A stretch of 11,013 nucleotides of DNA from Geodermatophilaceae bacterium (lineage in GTDB: Bacteria > Actinomycetota > Actinomycetes > Mycobacteriales > Geodermatophilaceae). Under the pieces are notes generated by a model. It was not told the origin of the DNA and did not search any database. It saw only the letters and a program-made list of their open reading frames with translations. Made by a program: the position numbers and the translations under genes. Shown piece after piece: positions 5,772-11,013 of this stretch (position 1 is its first letter; every line of letters starts with the position of its first letter). The stretch lies in the NCBI GenBank assembly GCA_013813215.1, contig JACCSC010000400.1:1-11013 (forward strand), read 5' to 3'.

Positions 5772-6962
5772 GTGAAGGCGTTGACGTGGCAGGGCAAGCG
5801 CGACGTACAGGTCCAGGAGGTGCCGGACCCGCGGATCGAGCAACCGACCGACGCGATCATCAAGGTGACGTCCAGCGCCATCTGCGGCTCGGACCTGCAC
5901 CTGTACGAAGTCCTGGGCGCCTACCTCACGCCGGGAGACATCCTCGGACACGAGCCGATGGGCATCGTCGAGGAGGTCGGGAGCGAGGTCACGCAAATCG
6001 CGCCCGGTGACCGGGTGGTCGTCCCGTTCAACATCTCCTGCGGGAACTGCTGGATGTGCAGCCGCAAGCTCTTCGCGCAGTGCGAGACGACGCAGAACTA
6101 CGACCAGGGCAAGGGCGCGTCCCTTCTGGGCTACACGTCGCTGTACGGCCAGGTGCCCGGCGGGCAGGCGGAGTACCTGCGCGTGCCGCAGGCCCACTTC
6201 GGCCCGATCAAGGTCCCGGGCGACCACTCGGACGACCGCTTCCTGTACCTGTCGGACATCCTGCCGACGGCGTGGCAGGCGGTGGCGTACGCCGACGTTC
6301 CCGAGGGCGGCTCGCTGGCCGTGCTGGGACTCGGGCCCGTGGGCCAGATGGCGGTTCGGATCGCCCGCCACCTCGGCGTCGAGGAGGTGTTCGCCGTCGA
6401 CAGCGTCCGGGAGCGGCTGGCCCTCGCCGTGCGGCACGGCGGTACCCCCATGGACATGAACGACATCGACGACGTGGCCGAGGCGCTCCTGCAGCTCACC
6501 GACGGTCGTGGCCCGGACAGCGTCATCGACGCCGTCGGCATGGAGGCACACGGCGGCGTCGGCTCGGTCATCGGCAAGGCCGCGCAGGCCGCGGTCGGCG
6601 TGCTTCCCGACGCAGTGGCCCGGCCGGTGATCGACAAGTTCGCCATCGACCGGATGGCCGCTCTGCACACCGCGATGAAGGCCTGCCGCCGTGGCGGCAC
6701 GGTTTCCATCAGCGGGGTGTACGGCGGGGAGATCGAGCCCATGCCGATGATGGAGATGTTCGACCGCGGCCTGCAGATCCGGATGGGCCAGGCACACGTC
6801 AAGCGGTGGATCGACGACATCCTGCCGTTGGTGGTCGATGACGACGTGCTCGGCGTCGAGGACCTGGCCACCCACCGGCTGCCGCTGGCCGAGGCGCCGC
6901 ACGGCTACGACATCTTCCAGCGCAAGGAGGATGACTGCATCAAGGTGATCCTGCAGCCGTGA
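5772..6962 (+). CDS. Zinc-dependent alcohol dehydrogenase, formaldehyde dehydrogenase-like subfamily
   Basis: This 396-residue medium-chain dehydrogenase oxidises an alcohol, or reduces an aldehyde, with NAD. Catalytic-zinc residues are C38 (ICGSD) and H60-E61 (GHE). The structural-zinc set C90, C93, C96 and C104 is complete. The Rossmann motif GLGPVG is at 186-191, and D210 at the end of the second strand favours NAD over NADP. The insertion around 251-290 (SVIGKAAQAAVGVLPDAVARP) and the tail EAPHGYDIFQRKEDDCIKVIL resemble the glutathione-independent formaldehyde dehydrogenase-like branch, although the true substrate is unknown. Start GTG 5772 has AGGAG at 5761-5765. The stop codon overlaps the start of the next gene as GTGA, so translation is coupled. 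This is the first gene of the 5772-8505 operon. Confidence 0.93.
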   Translation: MKALTWQGKRDVQVQEVPDPRIEQPTDAIIKVTSSAICGSDLHLYEVLGAYLTPGDILGHEPMGIVEEVGSEVTQIAPGDRVVVPFNISCGNCWMCSRKLFAQCETTQNYDQGKGASLLGYTSLYGQVPGGQAEYLRVPQAHFGPIKVPGDHSDDRFLYLSDILPTAWQAVAYADVPEGGSLAVLGLGPVGQMAVRIARHLGVEEVFAVDSVRERLALAVRHGGTPMDMNDIDDVAEALLQLTDGRGPDSVIDAVGMEAHGGVGSVIGKAAQAAVGVLPDAVARPVIDKFAIDRMAALHTAMKACRRGGTVSISGVYGGEIEPMPMMEMFDRGLQIRMGQAHVKRWIDDILPLVVDDDVLGVEDLATHRLPLAEAPHGYDIFQRKEDDCIKVILQP

Positions 6963-7849
6963 CCTCGGTTCTGGTCACCGGTGGATCCAGCGGGATCGGC
7001 CGGGCCGCAGCGCTGCGTTTCGCCGCCCGCGGCGACCGGTTGGCGCTGGTCTCCCGCTCGGCGGCGGCCCTGGCCCAGGCGGCCGAGGACTGCCGCCGGG
7101 CGGGGGCCGTCGAGGTGTTGACGCTGACCGCAGACGTCGCCTCACAGCGGGAAGTCGAGGCGGCGGTCGACGCGGCGATCGAGGCGTTCGGCGCGCTCGA
7201 CGTCTGCGTGCACGGGGCGGCCGTGGCGGCGTACGGCCGTTTGGACGACGTCCCCGCCGAGGTGTACGACCGGGTGCTCGACGTCAACATCAAGGGCACC
7301 GTGCACGTCGCCCGAGCCGTGCTGCGGCACTTCCGCTCTGAGCAGGCTGGGGTGCTGATCCTGGTCGGGTCGGTGGTCGGCCGGATTTCGGCGCCCTACC
7401 TGTCGGCGTACGGCGTCTCGAAGTGGGCCATCCGGTCCCTCGCCCGAACCCTTCATCTGGAGGCCCGCGACCTGCCCGGTGTGCACGTCTGCGAGGTGTG
7501 GCCCGGCGGGGTGAACACGCCGGTGTACGAGCAGAGTGCGACGTACGCCGGGCGCAACGGCCGGCCACCCCCGCCGGTGGTGTCCGCCGACCGGGTGGCG
7601 GAGGTGATCGTGCGCACCGCGAACCGGCCGAAGCCTCGAACCGGTGTCGGCTGGGCCAACCCGCTCATGATGTTCGGGTTCGCCGCGCTGCCCGGCGCCT
7701 ACGACCGGCTGGTCGGGCCGTTGATGCTCCGGTTGGGTATCGCCGGCCCGCCGGTCGCCTCCCACCCAGGCAACGTGCTCGACCCGCAGCCGGCCGCCGA
7801 GCGGGTGGACGGTCCGTGGCGAGGCTGGCTCGGACTGCGCTCCCGCTGA
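6959..7849 (+). CDS. Short-chain dehydrogenase/reductase (SDR)
   Basis: A classical SDR of 296 residues. It carries the cofactor motif TGGSSGIG (7-14), N110 in the VN-I-KG block, S138 (VGSVVG), and Y151 with K155 (AYGVSKWA), so the N-S-Y-K catalytic set is complete. R33 (VSR) after the second strand suggests NADP(H). The usual NNAG motif after strand 4 is replaced by HGAA (85-88), a moderate departure. After the core fold (to about 225) there is a C-terminal extension with a hydrophobic stretch near 237-260 (ANPLMMFGFAALPGAYDRL), as in several actinobacterial SDRs of unknown substrate that associate with membranes. Start GTG 6959 overlaps the alcohol dehydrogenase stop by 4 bp; no other start lies between it and the in-frame TGA at 6932. 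Its stop overlaps the next start as TGATG. An alcohol/carbonyl pathway shared with the upstream enzyme is likely, but the substrate is unknown. Confidence 0.92.
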   Translation: MTSVLVTGGSSGIGRAAALRFAARGDRLALVSRSAAALAQAAEDCRRAGAVEVLTLTADVASQREVEAAVDAAIEAFGALDVCVHGAAVAAYGRLDDVPAEVYDRVLDVNIKGTVHVARAVLRHFRSEQAGVLILVGSVVGRISAPYLSAYGVSKWAIRSLARTLHLEARDLPGVHVCEVWPGGVNTPVYEQSATYAGRNGRPPPPVVSADRVAEVIVRTANRPKPRTGVGWANPLMMFGFAALPGAYDRLVGPLMLRLGIAGPPVASHPGNVLDPQPAAERVDGPWRGWLGLRSR

Positions 7850-8505
7850 TGGCCGACGTCGCGATCTTCGACCTCGACGGAACGCTGGTGGACAGCACGT
7901 ACCACCACGCGCTGGCCTGGTATCGCGCGTTCCGCGGGCAGGATCTGACACCGCCGCTGTGGCGGATCCACCGGGCCATCGGGATGGGTGGTGACCGGCT
8001 CGTGGCGGCGGTGTGCGGCCAGGAGGTGGAGGACCGGTACGGCGATGACGTGCGGTCGGCCTGGGAGTCGAGGTTCGACGAGCTGATCGACGAGGTCTCG
8101 GTCCTCGACGGGGCGCGCGAGCTGGTGGCCGCCGTGCACCAGCGCGGCCTCAAGGTGGTGATCGCCAGTTCGGGCAAGCCCGCGCACGTCGAGCACTACC
8201 TCGGGTTGCTCGACATCGATGACCTGCTGGCCGCGTCCACCGACGCCGAGGACGCCGACGCCTCGAAGCCCGCGCCGGACCTGCTGCAGGTGGCACTGGA
8301 CCGGGTCGGCGGCGGCCGGGGGGTCTGCATCGGTGACGCCACGTGGGACTTCGAGGCGGCCCGCACGCTGAACATGCCCGGCCTCGGCGTACTGACCGGC
8401 GGGTTCAGCGAGCGGGAACTCCTGGACGCGGGCGCCGGGCAGGTCTTCCACTCACTACCCGAACTCACCGCGGGGCTGGACCGCACGCCGCTGGCCGGCC
8501 GGTGA
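7849..8505 (+). CDS. HAD-superfamily hydrolase (phosphoglycolate phosphatase/beta-phosphoglucomutase-like)
   Basis: The protein has 218 residues with all four HAD motifs: I, D8-L-D10-G-T (nucleophile and acid/base aspartates); II, S107/S108 in VIASSG; III, K140 in SKPAPDL; IV, GDATWD (162-167). The helical cap lies between motifs I and II (about 16-90), typical of subfamily I. It probably removes phosphate from a small phosphorylated metabolite; the substrate cannot be read from the sequence. Start ATG 7849 shares its A with the TGA of the SDR gene, so it is the third translationally coupled gene of this operon. The same frame is open back to 7423, but that is shadow coding of the SDR gene and adds nothing related to HAD. 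Its last 41 bp overlap the 3' end of the convergent DUF72 gene. Confidence 0.92.
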   Translation: MADVAIFDLDGTLVDSTYHHALAWYRAFRGQDLTPPLWRIHRAIGMGGDRLVAAVCGQEVEDRYGDDVRSAWESRFDELIDEVSVLDGARELVAAVHQRGLKVVIASSGKPAHVEHYLGLLDIDDLLAASTDAEDADASKPAPDLLQVALDRVGGGRGVCIGDATWDFEAARTLNMPGLGVLTGGFSERELLDAGAGQVFHSLPELTAGLDRTPLAGR

Positions 8506-9238
8506 ACTCGCCTCGGCCGAGCAGCGCGCGCAGCGTCTCGGCGTTGCGGACGGCGTACCCGTGCCCGTCGTTGTTGAAGTAGGCGTAGACGTCCAGCCCC
8601 TGCGCGGCATACTCCCCGATCCGGGCGGCCCACCACTGCAGGTCGGCGTCGGAGTACGACCCGGCGTAGAGGTGCTCGGTGTCCGGGCCGTGCAGCCGGA
8701 GGTAGACGTACGGCGCCGTCACCCGCAGCACGCAGGGCAGCTTCGCGCCGCTCATCACGCAGTACGCCGCGCCGTACTCGGCCAGCAGCGCGAAGACCGC
8801 ATCGTCGTACCAGCTCGGATGCCGCAGTTCCACCGCGACCGGCAACCACGGCGGCAGCAGGGACAGGAAGTAGCGCAGCCGTTCGTCGTCACGCTCGTGG
8901 TCCGGGCGGAGCTGGACGAGCAGGATCGCCCGGCGCTCGCCCAGCTCGTGCCAGCCGGCGCTCATCCGCTCGACCCAGAGGTCGGGGTGCAGCAGCCGCT
9001 TGGCGTGGGTGAGGCCGCGGGCGGCCTTGACCGACATCCGGAAGCCGTCGGGGAGTCGCTGCCGCCAGGAGGCGAAGCTGACCGGGCGCGGCCACCGGTA
9101 GAAGCTGCTGTTCAGCTCGACGGTGTCGAAGCGCCGCACGTAGAGCTCGAGGCGACGCCCCGACGGGGTACCGGGTGGGTACAGCACGTCCCGCCAGTGG
9201 TCATAGCTCCATCCCGACGTACCGATGTGGACGGCCAT
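8465..9238 (-). CDS. DUF72 (YecE-like) family protein
   Basis: A TIM-barrel-like protein of about 257 residues and unknown biochemical function; the family is widespread in bacteria. Signatures are GTSGWSYDHWR at the N-terminus, VELNSSFYRWP, VAVELRHPSWY, YVYLRLHGP and YAYFNNDGHGYAVRNA near the C-terminus, in the usual order and spacing. I chose ATG 9238, since MAVHIGTSGW is the normal family N-terminus and AGGAAG lies a few bases upstream. The frame extends to 9343, but those 35 extra residues lack homology-like features. The gene is convergent with the HAD gene, overlapping it by 41 bp, and divergent from the broken secreted-protein gene. The chromosomal setting gives no clue to its role. 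Confidence 0.9.
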   Translation of the reverse strand: MAVHIGTSGWSYDHWRDVLYPPGTPSGRRLELYVRRFDTVELNSSFYRWPRPVSFASWRQRLPDGFRMSVKAARGLTHAKRLLHPDLWVERMSAGWHELGERRAILLVQLRPDHERDDERLRYFLSLLPPWLPVAVELRHPSWYDDAVFALLAEYGAAYCVMSGAKLPCVLRVTAPYVYLRLHGPDTEHLYAGSYSDADLQWWAARIGEYAAQGLDVYAYFNNDGHGYAVRNAETLRALLGRGEFTGRPAACGPAPR

Positions 9239-9466
9239 GGCTTCCTGCCTACCCGGCCGGGGCCGGCCAAGAAACTCGCCTACTCGTGTTGCCGCCGCGA
9301 AATCGTGGCCACGCAAAGATTCTCTTTCCGCTTGCCGATCCATCGACGGCGAGCCGCGACCATGTGGTCACGGAGCGAATCGGGATCACTGACGGATATC
9401 GCAATTCTCCGTTGGCGAGTACGTTCTCGAATGACACCGGGCGGCCCGCCTGGAGAGGTGTTGCTC
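9239..9466. promoter_or_regulatory. Divergent intergenic region between DUF72 and the secreted-protein gene
   Basis: This 228-bp gap is less GC-rich than its surroundings and lacks coding-like third-position bias in any frame. By position it should contain promoters for both flanking genes. GTGGCCAC (9305-9312) is a short palindrome. GGAGAGG at 9452-9458 is the ribosome-binding site of the plus-strand gene. No promoter boxes could be assigned reliably. Confidence 0.3.
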
Positions 9467-10105
9467 GTGAGGAATCTTGTGCCGCGTGTGCTGGTCGTCG
9501 TCGCTGCGCGGGAGCCACGGCCCTGACCTTGTCGGTCGTACCGGCGCACGCGCAGGGGCTGCCACCCGGTGGTACAACACACCGCCGACGCCCTACTCGG
9601 ACTCCGGTGAGTTCGACCCGGAGTGTGTCGACCTCGACCTGACGGTCGAGTATGAAGTCAGCGGCGTGTACTCCGAGCGGAACGTCCTCGGATCCGGTGG
9701 CAAGCCTTCCTCTTCAAGGACTCGTTCCACTTCGACGAAGTGTGGCGGGAGGACACCTCCGGCGACGTGCTCCTCAGGATCCGGGATGCGTACGTCCTCG
9801 AGGAGATTGCTGTGGAGAGGGTGCGGAAGTCCGAAGTACCTCCCGGGCTGATCCCCGACGAAGGCTTGGTCGGGCCGATATTTCCGTTCACCCAAACCGA
9901 GACCGGATCCGACGTCGTCCGGGACGCCGACGGAGACGTTCTGTACCTGACGGCCGGCGAACTCACGTTCAAGCACCTCTTCGACAGTCTCGGTGACTCC
10001 CAGCCCGGCGGCACCACGCTCGCGTTCGAGCTCGTCAAGGTGGTCGGTCCCCACCCGCTGCTCGATGTGGACCTCTGCGACGTGGCCGCGAAGCAAACGG
10101 CCTGA
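9467..10105 (+). pseudogene. Secreted hypothetical protein, reading frame broken by three apparent one-base deletions
   Basis: GTG 9467 has GAGAGG upstream and opens a typical signal peptide, VRNLVPRVLVVVAA. That frame hits TGA at 9524. The signal peptide continues in the next frame as AGATALTLSVVPAHA, with an AHA-type cleavage site, and QGLPPG. Mature sequence resumes in the third frame as WYNTPPTPYSDSGEFDPEC to ERNVLGSGG. From about 9701 the original frame takes over (QAFLFKDSFHFDEVWRED) and runs to TGA 10103-10105, ending LLDVDLCDVAAKQTA. Each junction is explained by loss of one base: near 9503-9511, 9568-9572 and 9696-9700. The restored product would have about 213 residues, with two cysteines in the mature part that could pair. 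I do not recognise a characterised family; it looks like a secreted actinobacterial protein of unknown function. It may be a true pseudogene or the frame breaks may be sequencing errors. Only 9740-10105 is uninterrupted from an ORF-style start. Confidence 0.75.
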
Positions 10106-10126
10106 CCAGGTGGTGGCCTCGGTCAG
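10102..10126 (+). terminator. Hairpin at the 3' end of the secreted-protein gene
   Basis: CTGACCAGG (10102-10110) can pair with CCT-c-GGTCAG (10117-10126) around the loop TGGTGG. This gives a nine-base-pair stem with a one-base bulge that begins at the stop codon. There is no T-tract. This is the best terminator candidate for this gene. Confidence 0.45.
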
Positions 10127-10394
10127 CTGGCGGTGAGGCAGTTCGCCGCACGGATAGTCGCGGGTATGAGCGTCGACATCGTCATCGAACTCCCACCGCG
10201 CGAAGAACCCCCGTCGCCGGATTCCCGTGCAGTGCATCGGGACCGCCGCCGCCCGGCGCCCCGCGCCGCTCACGGCCGCTGCCCTCGGCAGCGTCCTGGC
10301 GGCCGAGGCCGGCCGGCGGGTGTGCCCGCATGCGCCTACACCACAGGACGGCGATGTCCAGCTCCATGACTGTGAGCGCGTGACGCGCCCCCGC
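10127..10394. other. Gap of about 270 bp with coding-like but unconfirmed sequence
   Basis: No complete recognisable gene lies here. ATG 10166 opens MSVDIVIELPPREEPPSPDS, then the frame becomes Arg/Pro-rich low complexity. From about 10218 another frame (IPVQCIGTAAARRPAPLTAA to VCPHAPTPQDGDVQLHDC) has strong G/C at third positions. Together they could be one small gene with a further frame break, or simply GC-rich non-coding DNA. A conceptual fusion would have about 70 residues with no recognisable domain. Confidence 0.25.
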
Positions 10395-10730
10395 TCAGCC
10401 GTCCGGCGTGGTGAGAGTGACGCAGCACCGGTGTGGCGCGGGGTCCAGTCCGGCCTGCAGGTCGTGCACTCCGAGGTGCTGGAGCATCGCGGTGATCAAG
10501 TCCAGGTTCAGGCCGCAGACGAGTTCGGTGTGGTCGCGGGCCAGCGTGTGAAAGGGACAGTTCGACAGCACGATCGTGTCCTCGTGCACGTGCGGCTCAT
10601 ACCCCCGCAGGGCTAGTACGTGGGCCACCTCGCTCAGGGTGCAGCGAGATTGTCCCGCCGCCCGCGGCGCCGTGGAGGCGGCAATCTGGTGCCCAGCCTC
10701 GATGGCCGACCGTCGTACCGCGTCCAGCAC
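10395..10730 (-). CDS. C-terminal Cys-containing domain of an ArsR/SufR-like regulator, lacking the HTH
   Basis: This 111-residue product matches the C-terminal sensor half of a common actinobacterial regulator family (N-terminal winged helix, then a domain with N-C-P-F-x-x-L-A, V-C-x-x-x-L and a terminal C). Here these are NCPFHTLA (57-64; C58, H61), VCGLNLDLI (71-79; C72) and RCC (101-103). The Cys spacing recalls Fe-S or metal-binding sites in SufR-type repressors, but ligand binding is not shown. Family members are usually about 200 residues or more. The only plausible start is GTG 10730, and the frame closes at a TGA about 105 bp further upstream (near 10834). The DNA where the helix-turn-helix should lie instead encodes the DUF2254-like protein in another frame. 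It is either a decayed regulator or a stand-alone sensor domain. Confidence 0.7.
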   Translation of the reverse strand: MLDAVRRSAIEAGHQIAASTAPRAAGQSRCTLSEVAHVLALRGYEPHVHEDTIVLSNCPFHTLARDHTELVCGLNLDLITAMLQHLGVHDLQAGLDPAPHRCCVTLTTPDG

Positions 10731-10773
10731 GGGCGTCCCCTCGCGCGTCGAGGTTTGCGAGTTCGTCCCGCCG

Positions 10774-11013
10774 TTACGGATGAGTTCCGAGGGCGGAGCC
10801 GACCAGTGAGCGGCGGACCTGGTCGGCGTGCCGGTTCAGCTGCTCTACGTCGCAGTCCTGCGGGGAGCTGAGCGCGAACGCCTCGACCAACCGCTGGATC
10901 TGGGTGTCCATCCGGGCACGCAGCGCCGGCTGCCCGACCGCGGCGCCGACCTGCTCCACCAGCTCGAGGGTGCGGTGCAGCACCAAGGGGTGTTCGATCG
11001 CATACAGGCGCAT
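10774..11013 (-). CDS. C-terminal fragment of a probable DUF2254 membrane protein, cut by the window edge
   Basis: The frame is open to the right edge and ends at 10774, giving at least 79 residues of the C-terminus. RLYAIEHPLVLHRTLELVEQVGAAV followed by a helical, Arg/Glu/Gln-rich tail resembles the cytoplasmic end of DUF2254 proteins (R-x-Y-x-x-x-x-P-x-V-x-x-R-x-L-E-x-L). Those are multi-pass membrane proteins of unknown function; the membrane part would lie outside the window. An ATG occupies the last three bases, but the family fit suggests the gene starts well beyond. It is followed after 43 bp by the regulator-like gene on the same strand. The family call is by eye and tentative. Confidence 0.5.
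   Translation of the reverse strand: MRLYAIEHPLVLHRTLELVEQVGAAVGQPALRARMDTQIQRLVEAFALSSPQDCDVEQLNRHADQVRRSLVGSALGTHP

Noticed and set aside
5427..6902. 491-codon open frame on the minus strand
   Set aside because: Shadow of the zinc alcohol dehydrogenase and Rieske genes, both of which have clear motifs in their own frames.
6924..6948. Perfect AAGGAGG followed by ATG at 6931
   Set aside because: The ATG opens only five codons and lies within alcohol dehydrogenase codons; the SD-like string is 28 bases from the SDR start, too far to serve it.
9566..9700. Programmed -1 frameshifting at the CCGGTGG strings
   Set aside because: No slippery A/T heptamer or downstream pseudoknot is visible, and three successive shifts in a secreted protein would be unprecedented; base loss is simpler.
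1..11013. Transposon, phage, toxin-antitoxin, CRISPR or RNA-gene content
   Set aside because: No transposase, integrase, inverted-repeat element ends, regularly spaced repeats, tRNA cloverleaf or rRNA sequence could be recognised.

Overview
The window is high-GC DNA with strong G/C preference at third codon positions, frequent GTG starts and tight start/stop overlaps. This points to an actinobacterium, probably a soil or rock-dwelling lineage; the genus cannot be named from sequence alone. I see no tRNA, rRNA, CRISPR array, insertion sequence or phage gene.

Layout. (1) 2-751, plus strand: the C-terminal part of a surface or secreted beta-propeller protein (WD40-like/PD40 repeats followed by one InlB-type repeat). 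(2) 822-3600, plus strand: a compact three-gene unit. It encodes a type-3 copper tyrosinase/polyphenol oxidase with a four-blade hemopexin domain at its N-terminus and a plant-like DWL segment at its C-terminus; a small protein resembling the KFDV C-terminal domain of plant polyphenol oxidases; and a DUF2182 multi-pass membrane protein. (3) 3627-4790, plus strand: an acyl-CoA dehydrogenase, convergent with (4) 4795-5667, minus strand: a DUF2231 membrane/Rieske [2Fe-2S] fusion. (5) 5772-8505, plus strand: a translationally coupled unit of zinc alcohol dehydrogenase, short-chain dehydrogenase and HAD hydrolase. (6) 8465-9238, minus strand: a DUF72 (YecE-like) protein whose 3' end overlaps the HAD gene. 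(7) 9467-10105, plus strand: a secreted-protein gene whose reading frame is broken at three points. (8) 10395-11013, minus strand: a regulator-type Cys-rich domain that lacks its helix-turn-helix, preceded by the C-terminal piece of a probable DUF2254 membrane protein running off the right edge.

The most unusual content is the tyrosinase unit. In plant polyphenol oxidases the catalytic, DWL and KFDV parts form one polypeptide. Here the KFDV-like part is a separate gene 36 bp downstream, and a hemopexin propeller has been added in front of the catalytic domain. Neither protein has a visible export signal. I infer a two-component phenol oxidase in which the small protein shields or matures the copper enzyme, in the way the caddie protein MelC1 serves Streptomyces tyrosinase, with the overlapping DUF2182 membrane gene as a possible metal-linked partner. 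The redox genes further right (acyl-CoA dehydrogenase, Rieske protein, alcohol and short-chain dehydrogenases) are ordinary actinobacterial accessory metabolism, and I cannot tie them firmly to the tyrosinase.

Several places look as if one base is missing (the end of gene 1 and three points in the 9467-10105 gene). Either this is real gene decay or the assembly carries single-base deletions in G/C-rich contexts; raw reads would settle it.
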